Part shown: positions 53,802 through 62,574 of the stretch, one piece after another
Position numbering within the stretch: position 1 is the first letter of the stretch
Layout of the letters: each line of letters starts with the position of its first letter
From: Fusicatenibacter_A intestinipullorum
Lineage (GTDB): Bacteria; Bacillota; Negativicutes; Acidaminococcales; Acidaminococcaceae
DNA: 64,000 nt
Direction of reading: 5' to 3'
Assembly: GCA_019117495.1 (NCBI GenBank)
Contig: DWZP01000009.1
Location: 3,497 to 67,496 of the forward strand
Notes under the pieces: model-generated
Seen by the model: the letters and a program-made list of their open reading frames with translations, nothing else
Database searches by the model: none
What the model was told of the DNA's origin: nothing
Translations under genes and position numbers: made by a program

Positions 53802-54500
53802 ATGATCCGAAGAATCATCACTATTGACGAAGAAAAATGTAACGGTTGTGGCCTATGTGCAGATGCCTGTCACGAGGGTGCAATCGAAATTGTAGGCGGT
53901 AAGGCTTGTCTTACCCTTGAGGATTATTGCGACGGGCTTGGCGATTGCCTTCCTGCGTGTCCTATGAATGCCATATCCTTTGAAGAACGGGAAGCACCTG
54001 CCTACAACGAAACCGCTGTGTTAGCTGCTAAGAAAGCTAAGGAAGCTCCGCTACCCTGTGGTTGTCCCGGAACACAATCCAAGTCTATCAAGCGTGAGGA
54101 GTGTTCTTGTAGTACGCCAGCAAGTGTACATACTGTTAGCCAGCTCTCTCAGTGGCCTGTTCAGATTAAACTCGTTCCTGTGAACGCACCCTACTTTGAT
54201 GGCGCAAACCTTTTGGTAGCCGCAGACTGTACAGCGTATGCTTACGGTAACTTCCACAATGAGTTTATCCGTAATCACATCACGCTCATTGGCTGTCCCA
54301 AGCTGGACGATGGAGATTATTCCGAAAAACTCACGGCAATTCTTGCGAACAACGATATTAAGAGCATAACCGTTGTCCGTATGGAAGTGCCTTGCTGCGG
54401 CGGTATTGAATACGCTGTAAAAAAAGCATTGCAGACAAGCGGTAAATTCATTCCATGGCGAGTTGTAACGGTCTCCACAGATGGTAAGCTATTAGATTAA
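53802..54500 (+). CDS. 4Fe-4S ferredoxin-type protein with C-terminal Cys-rich domain
   Basis: A 232-residue protein. Residues 1-65 form a ferredoxin module (CNGCGLCADACHEGAI and a second, altered site CDGLGDCLPACP). A middle stretch has clustered Cys (PCGCPGT, EECSCSTPAS). The C-terminal part contains VAADCTAYAYGNFH, IGCPKLDD and EVPCCGGIEYAVKKAL. It sits 16 bases after the diiron protein gene. Such proteins are found beside hcp in Clostridia and probably pass electrons to Hcp or the diiron domain; this is inference. Confidence 0.85.
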   Translation: MIRRIITIDEEKCNGCGLCADACHEGAIEIVGGKACLTLEDYCDGLGDCLPACPMNAISFEEREAPAYNETAVLAAKKAKEAPLPCGCPGTQSKSIKREECSCSTPASVHTVSQLSQWPVQIKLVPVNAPYFDGANLLVAADCTAYAYGNFHNEFIRNHITLIGCPKLDDGDYSEKLTAILANNDIKSITVVRMEVPCCGGIEYAVKKALQTSGKFIPWRVVTVSTDGKLLD

Positions 54501-54521
54501 CCGGAGGCAGACGCGAACAGT

Positions 54522-55541
54522 ATTCTCAATACAAATCGAGGTAAGTTTATACTGGGCGTTGCAGTCTGCTTTGCAGTAGCCGCTCTTGCCGTTCTGATAG
54601 AACGCCTTATTCCCGGAGATTTGCTGGGGGCATCCATCATTGCTTTGTTTTTGGGCACAATGATTAACAGCTTCTTCCATCCGGATTGGTTAAAACCGGC
54701 TCTGAAATTTACATCCAAAAAGGTTCTGAAGATTGCAATTGTTCTCTTGGATGCATCGCTCTCCGTCAACACAATCATGTCAGTAGGCAAGATTACATTC
54801 TTCGTAATGATCTTTACCTTTGCGATGTGTTTTGGTGGAGGCTACTTCATTCGCAAGTTGTTTGGACTGAATTGGAAGTTGAGCAATCTGATCTCTGCGG
54901 GTACTGGCATTTGCGGTGGCTCTGCTGTAGCGGCGATTGCACCTGTTATTGATGCAGATGACAAAGACATTGCCTTCGCCATGTCCTCTACATTTCTTTT
55001 TGACATGGTAATGGTTGCTCTGTACCCGATTATGGGCAGACTTCTGGGTATGTCTGATATTGCCTTTGGAATCTGGGCAGGAACTTCCGTGAATGATACC
55101 GCCAGCGTTGTTGCCTCTGGATATGCTTTTTCCGAAGCCGCCGGTGATTTTGCCACGATGGTTAAACTAACCCGTACCATAGCGATTATTCCGACGGTAT
55201 TGGTTTTTGCATACATTGGCACTCGTATAAAGCAGAAAGAAATGCAAACAGAAAGCGGCGGTCAAAAGGTAAATCTGCTGAAAATCATTCCTTGGTTCAT
55301 TGGAGGTTTCCTTGCGTTGGCTGTTTTGAACAGCATCGGATGTATCCCGGTGGAAGTATCCGGTATTATCAAAAACGTAAGTAAATTCTTAATGGTAACA
55401 GCACTGGCAGCCATTGGCTTAGGAACCAGTATAACCGACTTCAAAAAAGCAGGTTTTGCGCCCATGTTCTATGGAATCACCATTGATACGCTGGTGACAT
55501 TGACAGCACTGGTCGTTATTGGGTGTATGGGATTGCTTTAA
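54522..55541 (+). CDS. YeiH-family putative sulfate exporter
   Basis: A polytopic membrane protein of the YeiH (UPF0324) family, about 339 residues if read from 54522. Motifs include GASIIALFLGTMINSFFHP, SAGTGICGGSAVAAIAPVI and GTSVNDTASVVASGYAFSEA. Homologous sequence including the first membrane helix (RGKFILGVAVCFAVAALAVL) begins near 54530. No ATG, GTG or TTG lies in frame between the stop at 54498 and a TTG at 54621. The start may be ATT 54522 behind GGAGG, or has been lost. The transported substrate is not established. Confidence 0.82.
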   Translation: MLNTNRGKFILGVAVCFAVAALAVLIERLIPGDLLGASIIALFLGTMINSFFHPDWLKPALKFTSKKVLKIAIVLLDASLSVNTIMSVGKITFFVMIFTFAMCFGGGYFIRKLFGLNWKLSNLISAGTGICGGSAVAAIAPVIDADDKDIAFAMSSTFLFDMVMVALYPIMGRLLGMSDIAFGIWAGTSVNDTASVVASGYAFSEAAGDFATMVKLTRTIAIIPTVLVFAYIGTRIKQKEMQTESGGQKVNLLKIIPWFIGGFLALAVLNSIGCIPVEVSGIIKNVSKFLMVTALAAIGLGTSITDFKKAGFAPMFYGITIDTLVTLTALVVIGCMGLL

Positions 55542-55637
55542 GTAAGTTTTAGCCACAAATCATCGTAGATTGATTTGCGGACAGTCGAAAACGAAACTGC
55601 TAACAATAATTATTTCATATAACAGGAGGATATTAAA

Positions 55638-57239
55638 ATGACAAATCAAATGTTTTGTTTCCAATGTGAACAGACGGCAGGCTGTAAGGCTTGCACAGGT
55701 GGTGCCGGTGTGTGCGGCAAGAAAGCCGATACCGCCGGACTTCAAGATAAGCTGACAGGTGCACTTATCGGTCTTGCAAGAGCAACGGAGGGCAATGAAG
55801 ATCTTGTTACTGCCGATACTCACAAGCTCGTTCTGGAAGCTCTCTTTACCACAATCACCAATGTAAATTTCAACAACGAAACAATCAATGCTCTGATCGA
55901 GAGAGTCGAAGCTGAAAAGGAACGTCTTGTTCCGAGATGCTATTCCTGCGCTTCGGCCTGTGGCAGAAACGATGACTACGATATGAATATGCTGTGGGAA
56001 GCAGATGAAGATATCCGTTCTCTCAAATCCCTTATCCTATTTGGTATTCGTGGTGTTGCCGCATATGCTTACCACGCATTGGTTCTCGGTTATACCGACG
56101 AGAGTGTGAACAATTTCTTCTTCAAGGCGTTGTTTGCTATCGGTATGAAGGATTGGGGAATGGATGAACTTCTCCCTATTGTTCTGGAAGTAGGCGAAAT
56201 TAACCTCAAATGTATGGCTCTGCTTGACAAAGCCAATACTGAAACTTACGGCAATCCTGTTCCTACCGAGGTCAGTCTGACCGTTGAAAAAGGACCGTTC
56301 ATCATCATTTCGGGACATGATCTTTACGATCTCAGACAACTTCTTGAACAGACCGAAGGTAAGGGCATCAATATCTATACTCACGGCGAAATGTTGCCTG
56401 CTCACGCATATCCTGAACTGAAAAAGTATGCTCACTTGAAAGGTAATTTCGGTACAGCTTGGCAGAATCAGCAGAAGGAATTTGCTGATATTCCTGCTCC
56501 GATCCTTTTTACTACCAACTGCCTTATGCCGCCCAAGGCAAGCTATGCTGACCGTGTGTTCACCACGGAAGTCGTGTCTTATCCCGAAATCGTACACATT
56601 GGCGAAGATAAGAATTTCACACCTGTTATCGAAAAGGCGCTTGCGCTCGGCGGTTATCCTACGGATATGCGTTTCACGGGCATTAACGGCGGCGAAAAGG
56701 TAATGACAGGATTCGCTCACAATACTGTTCTTTCTGTTGCCGGTACGGTTATTGATGCGGTCAAGTCGGGTGCTATCAAGCATTTCTTCCTTGTTGGTGG
56801 CTGTGATGGTGCAAAGCCGGGACGAAATTATTACACCGAGTTTGTAAAGCAGACACCGGCTGACAGCATTGTTTTGACACTCGCTTGCGGCAAGTACCGC
56901 TTCAACGACCTCGACCTCGGAACGATTGGCGGACTTTCTCGTGTAATGGATATGGGACAGTGCAACGATGCGTATAGTGCCATCAAGGTTGCTGTGGCTC
57001 TTGCAGAAGCGTTTGGATGCGGCGTCAATGACCTTCCTCTCTCCATGGTGCTTTCTTGGTATGAGCAGAAGGCAGTATGTATCCTGCTGACACTCCTTCA
57101 CTTGGGCATTAAAAATATTCTTCTTGGTCCTTCTCTCCCTGCATTCGTTTCCCCGAATGTGCTGAATTTCCTAGTGGAGAATTATAATATTGCGCCTATC
57201 AGCACTCCGGAAAATGACCTCCGTAATTTGCTGAAATGA
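55638..57239 (+). CDS. hcp: Hydroxylamine reductase / hybrid cluster protein
   Basis: Hcp contains a hybrid iron-sulfur-oxygen cluster and acts as an NO reductase or protein S-nitrosylase in anaerobes, with hydroxylamine reduction as an in vitro activity. The protein is 533 residues, full length. The N-terminal Cys group (FCFQCEQTAGCKAC, GVCGKKA) binds the cubane. Hybrid-cluster ligands lie in HGEMLPAHAYPE, TTNCLMPPK, GGCDGAKPGRNYY, LACGKYRFN and the CNDAYSA region. All key Cys appear present. CAGGAGG precedes the ATG. It ends the cargo and is followed by a strong hairpin. Confidence 0.96.
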   Translation: MTNQMFCFQCEQTAGCKACTGGAGVCGKKADTAGLQDKLTGALIGLARATEGNEDLVTADTHKLVLEALFTTITNVNFNNETINALIERVEAEKERLVPRCYSCASACGRNDDYDMNMLWEADEDIRSLKSLILFGIRGVAAYAYHALVLGYTDESVNNFFFKALFAIGMKDWGMDELLPIVLEVGEINLKCMALLDKANTETYGNPVPTEVSLTVEKGPFIIISGHDLYDLRQLLEQTEGKGINIYTHGEMLPAHAYPELKKYAHLKGNFGTAWQNQQKEFADIPAPILFTTNCLMPPKASYADRVFTTEVVSYPEIVHIGEDKNFTPVIEKALALGGYPTDMRFTGINGGEKVMTGFAHNTVLSVAGTVIDAVKSGAIKHFFLVGGCDGAKPGRNYYTEFVKQTPADSIVLTLACGKYRFNDLDLGTIGGLSRVMDMGQCNDAYSAIKVAVALAEAFGCGVNDLPLSMVLSWYEQKAVCILLTLLHLGIKNILLGPSLPAFVSPNVLNFLVENYNIAPISTPENDLRNLLK

Positions 57240-57297
57240 TTTGATATTCAGCAATCATCATTTTTGTATTGCTGAGCATTCAAAAATGAATGAAAAC

Positions 57298-57346
57298 AAA
57301 CCGCTGCAATTTTCATCCCTGCGCAGGATGGAAGTTGCAGCGGTTT
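57298..57346 (+). terminator. Terminator of the hcp unit
   Basis: A 21-bp near-perfect stem (AAACCGCTGCAA to TTGCAGCGGTTT, with GGATG/CATCC at the loop end) followed by TTTTGT. Confidence 0.85.
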
Positions 57347-57747
57347 TGTATTTTCTGAGGAAAGGTGTCAAACTGCATTTTTACAGTTTGGGTACCATTC
57401 CCGAGGAAAATAGGCGGGTGTCCAGAGGGATGCAATCCCTTGGCTCTGGGTTTCCAATAGGGGCGAGAAGCATCCCTGTTGGCACACGATTTTGCTTGCA
57501 AAGTCTAGTGTGTTATACCTTTTGCGACCGCTGACGCTGGAAAGGGGCTGTCCCACGCCAGACAGACACTTTTCGGTGGCAGCAGAACAGGCGGATTTTG
57601 TGGGCTGTAAGCTACAAAAGACAAGAAATTTGCAATTAGCAAAATCCGGCTGTTCGGGTGTAGTTGGCATAGGAAATTTTGAAGCGAAGCGGAAAGATTT
57701 TCTGTGCCAACGGGGGAGCAAGAGGTATATAAAACCCGCCGCAGCGA
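57347..57747. other. Non-coding, repeat-rich segment between cargo and backbone
   Basis: About 400 bases with no convincing gene. It contains an 18-bp inverted repeat with 16 matches (57583-57600 with 57640-57657, 39-base loop), a 9-bp inverted pair GTTGGCACA/TGTGCCAAC (57478-57486, 57703-57711), and GGGATGCAATCCC (57428-57440). It may encode a structured RNA or mark an old cargo junction. Confidence 0.5.
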
Positions 57748-58975
57748 TCAGCTCCCGTATCGTATTTTCGCATGTTCCAACTCAAAGGGAATCGTCAATT
57801 TCTTCGGAAGCTCGCTCATGGAGAGTTTCAGAATTTGACGGATTGCGATTTTTGCAAAGACGTTCGATCTGCTCAAATCGCCGTCTGCCAATTTTATAAT
57901 TTCCGCAGTTCTGGTAGAAAAGTCAAAACGTATTTCTCCCCATTCATCGTCGTCGTTTGCATAGCGATGTACTGCTTTGTACTCGTATGCAGCGGCGGCG
58001 ATTTTTTTGTTTTTCTCGATCAGCTTCAATTCCACCACACCGAGAACACCGGCATCCACCAGAAGTCCGGTCAGTTTGTCCACGATCTTTTTGTAAGCTC
58101 GCTCTGCGCCGCTGGTGCTGCTGTATTCGTAAGCGGTGGCAAGCTGTTCAAATGAATAACGCTCGTCCCACGGCATCACCCGTCAACAGTTCATGCAGAT
58201 AGCATTTCTCTTTTCAAGGAAAAACTTTTCCTTATGACTGAGCTTGTCAAAAGCGGCTTGCACAGCATCGGCACGAATACCGTTCCAAAGAATCTCCGCA
58301 TAGTTCCAGCTATCGTCACGGGTGACATCCTCGCCCGTTTCCTCGCTGTCCTCGTCCTGCATGGTCGCATAGAAAGGAACACGGCTGCGGTTCTGTCTTG
58401 CAAGGGTCAGATACTCGGCGGCGGTTTCTTCGGTGCAGTTCTGCTCGGCGGCATATTCAGCAATGACTTCTTTTGCGCTCTTGCCGGAATTGTTATAGAG
58501 CCATGCAATACCACGGGCGGCTTTGTACTCGTCCAGAGATTTGAATGAGCCTGCTTCTTCCTGTCGGCGGCAATCCAGAAGTGCGTTGCCGATGAAGTGA
58601 TGGGCATAGGTCAGAAAGTCTGCGCCCTTGTCGGGGGGCATAATTCGGTAAACACTCTAACATGGCAAGAACACAACTGAGCTTGTAATCCAGAAAACGC
58701 AAAGGGTCATATCGGTCAATTCCCTCGGTCAGCAGAAAACGGTATACTCGCTTGTTCAGCCTGGACTCGTAATGATGGAGGAAGTATGTAAAGTAGGTCA
58801 GATCATTTTCACGCACAGCAGAAATGATGTAATCGTTGATGTCCTCCGCCTTGGACGGCACAGGGTCAAGACGGAAGATGCGCCCTGCCTGTCGCATGGT
58901 CATAGCTCCATACTGCACAGCGAATTTTGCTGTGCTGATATATTCGTTGGTATTCCAAAAGCGTTCTTCGGACAT
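57748..58975 (-). pseudogene. Sigma-70-like element gene, broken by frameshift and nonsense codon
   Basis: Read from ATG 58975 (GGGGAGG upstream on the minus strand), the gene encodes a protein that looks like the sigma-70-related family of Firmicutes integrative elements (YISTAKFAVQYGAMTMRQAG, then QVAAFDKLSHKEKFFLEKR-like QAAFDKLSHKEKFFLEKR, and DERYSFEQLATAYEYSSTSG). Near 58632-58645, at a run of six C on the minus strand, the frame shifts. A TGA at 58185-58183 then interrupts ICMNC-RVMPWDERYSF, where Gly (GGA) would be expected. The three open pieces are 58640-58975, 58183-58641 and 57748-58179. Unless both are sequencing errors the gene is dead. Confidence 0.8.
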
Positions 58976-59004
58976 TAGGCGCACCTCCCCTCAAAAGATT
59001 TTTC

Positions 59005-60117
59005 TTATTTCGTCCTCGCCCTTGCTTCGTTCAGCAAAGTTGTCTGTCCCATTTCTTTTTCATAGCTGCCGTTGGCATAGGCAACATCCAAGATCGCAAG
59101 TTCCAACTTATCTTTTGCAAGCTCTTTCATCACAGCGGCGGTCTGTTCGTCCAGAGTGACACGATGGAGATACTGCGTGATCGTGTTCATGCGGCGTGTG
59201 TAGATCGCCTTGATGGGATGATCGTCCGCAAGCTCCCTCTGTTCTCTGCCTTTGAGATTGCCGATCTGACGGCAGGTGCGTCCGAGCTTATCTCCCGGCG
59301 CAAGTCCTCCGCAGTATTTGGTCTGCCTTGCATCGGTGGTCAGAAACCATTTTCCGTAGATGGGGCATAACCTCGGCGCATGACCGACACACAAGCCCTC
59401 AAACAAATCCGAACGGAACATACCCACAAAAGAAACGTAGTGCATACGCTTCACAAGCTGCGGTATGCCTTTCTCCGGCATGACAGCGGACACATACTGA
59501 ATCGTGGTATTGGTTAACTGCATCCACATCGGATTATCCAATGACAAGGTAGGCGTAGCGTTGAAATGTTCTGCAAAGGTTTCTGCATATCCGTCCGGCG
59601 TTCGCTTGCTGTGGTGGAACTTATGGGCAAATTCTATCATGCCATGCTTGTATATCATCAAAGTGCCGCCAAGCTGCGCCAGTTCGTTTATCAGCTTTAC
59701 AACGCCTACGCCCCTTTTGTACTGTTCGTCAAGGGCGGCTACTATGCCGATTTCCTGTGCCGCATTTATGTAGGCAATGGCGTTTTCGATATATTCATCG
59801 GAGAAGATCTGGTGAATGTCATGCCCGTCAGTAGGAAAATCAAACAGCGAAAACGGATACACAGAGCGCATCATCTGCGTAATCTGCAACACGCTTTCTT
59901 TTGCGGCGGCAAAGTGTTCTGCCGTAGGTGTTCCTGCTTTTATCAGTTCAACTACTGCCGCCAAAGGAATGGCAAGCCGTGCAAGTTCCCTGATCTGTTC
60001 ATCGGTGATATTCATGGCAGCGCAACCGATACTGCCCGTAGGCAAGGTGTGTCCGGCATAGGTCACTTTATCCTGCCAGAAATCAAGGGTCAATAATTCT
60101 CGTTTTAGGATACTCAT
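59005..60117 (-). CDS. DUF6076-like element protein
   Basis: A 370-residue soluble protein read away from the primase genes. It is helical, with a C-terminal zinc-finger-like region: LCPIYGKWFLTTDARQTKYCGG followed by CRQIGNLKGREQRE. Related element proteins as I remember them have CPICGKWF, so a zinc-ligand Cys seems replaced by Tyr here. I associate the family with DUF6076. It lies upstream of, and on the same strand as, the broken sigma-like gene. Function unknown. Confidence 0.72.
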   Translation of the reverse strand: MSILKRELLTLDFWQDKVTYAGHTLPTGSIGCAAMNITDEQIRELARLAIPLAAVVELIKAGTPTAEHFAAAKESVLQITQMMRSVYPFSLFDFPTDGHDIHQIFSDEYIENAIAYINAAQEIGIVAALDEQYKRGVGVVKLINELAQLGGTLMIYKHGMIEFAHKFHHSKRTPDGYAETFAEHFNATPTLSLDNPMWMQLTNTTIQYVSAVMPEKGIPQLVKRMHYVSFVGMFRSDLFEGLCVGHAPRLCPIYGKWFLTTDARQTKYCGGLAPGDKLGRTCRQIGNLKGREQRELADDHPIKAIYTRRMNTITQYLHRVTLDEQTAAVMKELAKDKLELAILDVAYANGSYEKEMGQTTLLNEARARTK

Positions 60118-60180
60118 GTGCCTACCTCCATTCTGTCATGTTTTTTGAAATGAGCTTGTCATGCCATCAGCACCCTTTTT

Positions 60181-60221
60181 ACGATTTTCCTCATAATATA
60201 CACGAGGGGATGAAAAATCGT
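60181..60221. repeat. Imperfect inverted repeat between divergent genes
   Basis: ACGATTTT-CCTC and GAGG-GGATG-AAAATCGT pair with a small bulge around an AT-rich loop (ATAATATACAC). It lies in the 134-base divergent gap before the primase gene and could be an operator or replication structure. Confidence 0.45.
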
Positions 60222-60251
60222 TCCTATCAATAAGAATTATGGAGGAATGAG

Positions 60252-60881
60252 ATGAATGTATTCGAAACAGTAAAGACAAGCGTCAACACAAGAGAAGCGG
60301 CGGCAAGGTACGGCGTGGAGGTCAATCGGCACGGAAAAGCACTCTGCCCGTTCCACAATGACCGCCATCCAAGCCTGTTTTTAGACGATGACCACTACCA
60401 TTGCTTCGCTTGCGGCGAGCATGGGAACGTGATCGATCTCACAGCCAAGCTCTACAGTCTGTCCCTGTACGATGCGGCGAAGAAGCTGGCATACGACTTC
60501 GGCATCACGCAGGACAAGCCGCCGGACAAGGCAATGCAGGAAAAACAGAATAGGAAAAGCGAAGCACAGCAACTCAGAGAAAATGAGAAGCTGTGCTTTT
60601 CTGCGCTCATGGTGTATTACAAGCTCCTGCAGGAATGGATGGTAGTGTATGCGCCGAGAACACCGGAGGATGATGTAGACAGCAGATTTGCTGAAGCCTG
60701 TCATTGGCTGTCTTATGTGGAGTATCTGGTGGACACGCTCATCGGCGGCGATTCCTACGAGCGCACCGAGGTGATCGACATGATGATGACCGACGGCAAG
60801 CTGAAAAAGCTGCAAATCTATCTGGAAAAAATGAACAAGGAGGAAAAAGTATTTGAACGAAGAAAAGATTTTGCACGATGA
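60252..60881 (+). CDS. CHC2 zinc-finger primase-like protein
   Basis: A 209-residue protein with a DnaG-type zinc-binding domain at the N-terminus: CPFHNDRHPSLFLDDD and HYHCFACGEHGNVIDLTAKL, the CHC2 motif that recognises DNA in primases. The catalytic TOPRIM domain is absent; the C-terminal half is helical. It overlaps the next gene by 29 bases, which carries the helicase part, so the pair forms a split primase-helicase for element replication. Confidence 0.88.
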   Translation: MNVFETVKTSVNTREAAARYGVEVNRHGKALCPFHNDRHPSLFLDDDHYHCFACGEHGNVIDLTAKLYSLSLYDAAKKLAYDFGITQDKPPDKAMQEKQNRKSEAQQLRENEKLCFSALMVYYKLLQEWMVVYAPRTPEDDVDSRFAEACHWLSYVEYLVDTLIGGDSYERTEVIDMMMTDGKLKKLQIYLEKMNKEEKVFERRKDFAR

Positions 60882-62189
60882 AGCTAAGGACGAGGACAGC
60901 GAGTGGGCGTTCTGGTTTGACGGTAAGAACAGCAACGAAGTTCTGTTCTGTCAGTATTTCTTACAGCTTCATCCCATGAAATGTGTCCGTGGTCGCCTGT
61001 TCACCGTTGACGGCATCGTTGAGGATGAGGGCGAGATTAGCCAAATGATACTGGATGAAGTACGTGGGTGTCTGACAAACGGCGTTGCCAAGGCAGTATC
61101 AAATCTGCTTGCCAGTCTGAAACTCATGGCATACTCGCCGCCGTTGCCCGTGGAAACAGACCGTATTCATGTGGCAAACGGCACGTATTTCTTGAACGGC
61201 ACATTTACCGAGGACAAGACCTACTGCAACAACCGCTTGAAAGTGGCATATAACCCCAACGCACCGCAAAACGATGGCTGCATTTTTTGTCCGATCTGCT
61301 CGTACCGGAGGACATTCCAACTTTGCAGGAGTATCTCGGCTATTGTCTGATACCCTCCACCAAGGGACAGAAGATGCTTATGCTCATTGGCAAGGGCGGC
61401 GAGGGCAAAAGCCGTATCGGTCTGGTGATGCGCTCTATCCTTGGTGACAGTATGAACACCACAAGCATTCAGAAAATCGAAAACAACCGTTTCAGCCGAG
61501 CCGATCTGGAAAGCAAGCTCGTTATGGTGGACGATGATATGGATATGAGCGCACTTCCCAAAACCAACTATATCAAGCCCATTGTCACAGCAGAGTGCAA
61601 AATGGATATGGAACGCAAGGGTGTACAGAGCTATCAAAGTCTGCTGTATGCCCGTTTTTTATGCTTCGGCAACGGAGCCTTGACCGCACTCCATGACCAG
61701 TCTGACGGATTCTTTCGCCGTCAGATCGTGTTGACTACCAAAGACCGTCCCTCTGACAGAAGGGATGATCCTTTCCTTGCGGAGAAGCTGATGCAGGAAT
61801 GCGAGGGCATTTTCTTGTGGTGCCTGGAGGGGCTCTACCGTCTGCTTTCCAACAACTATCGCTTTACTATCAGCGGACAAGCCAAGGAGAACGTGGAAAC
61901 GGTCAAACGCAGCAGCAACAATGTCATTGAGTTCCTGCAATCGGAGGGATATATCCGCTTCAAGGCGGATTGTGAAGCAAGCTCCAAGGCAATTTATGAA
62001 GCCTACAAGCTGTGGTGCGAGGACAATGTACGAAAACCGCTGTCAGCAAGCAGGCTCAGTTCCGAGCTTGCACAGAATGAACGCCTATACAATGTGGAAG
62101 CCACCAACAACATCTACGCCGGAGGAAAACGAGTGCGTGGATTTGTAGGTGTCGAGGTGCTGGCAAAGACACCGTTGCTGAAATGGTGA
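60853..62189 (+). pseudogene. Primase/helicase (P4-type ATPase), frameshifted
   Basis: The first part (60853-61350, TTG start behind AGGAGG) ends in FTEDKTYCNNRLKVAYNPNAP. The second part, open from before 61287 to 62189, continues with KRWLHFLSDLLVPEDIP and holds Walker A MLIGKGGEGKSRIGLV and Walker B-like KLVMVDDDMDM, then a C-terminal winged-helix region. The two pieces read as one protein of about 440 residues if a single-base shift is assumed near 61264-61272. The family is the D5/P4 primase-helicase type. Either the gene is inactivated or the base is an assembly error. Confidence 0.82.
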
Positions 62190-62204
62190 GAGAAGTGAAA
62201 AAGT

Positions 62205-62232
62205 GCTGTACGTACTGTACGGTACGTACGGC
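62205..62232. repeat. GTACGTAC hairpin downstream of the primase gene
   Basis: Eleven-base arms (GCTGTACGTAC and GTACGTACGGC, one wobble) around TGTACG; each arm also contains the self-palindrome GTACGTAC. It lies in the 385-base gap 62190-62574, which otherwise shows no gene. No T-run follows, so it is not a typical terminator. Confidence 0.6.
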
Positions 62233-62574
62233 AGATTTTACTTTCTCTCATAGTATGTCTTTCTGATACAAAGGCAAAAACAGACATCAAAAAATCAAGC
62301 CTTGTGCAATCCGTGAGGATTTACACCGCAGGAAGTACCGAAATCATCATTCGGTGATTTACGAAACAGTAAAGCACATTCACGGAACTGTGGTTTTTCT
62401 TCCTGTTCCGTCTGCTCTCCCACAAAACAGTAAACCCGATAGGGTGCTGTTATGAACAGGACTACGCAGAGCGAAATCTGAGAGGAAAACGCCATCTTTG
62501 AAATCAACACTTGTCGGTGACAGCAGTTCACCGCACAGCAAACCAATATCACGAATATATGGAGGAATTTTTAT

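Noticed and set aside
56037..57101. Minus-strand 354-codon frame
   Set aside because: Antisense shadow of hcp, with no motif and no start signal.
57368..57721. Minus-strand 117-codon frame in the repeat-rich segment
   Set aside because: No ribosome-binding site, and the region is dominated by inverted repeats; non-coding is more likely.
59504..60096. Plus-strand frames of 89 and 176 codons
   Set aside because: They are antisense to the DUF6076-like gene, which has the better start and family pattern.
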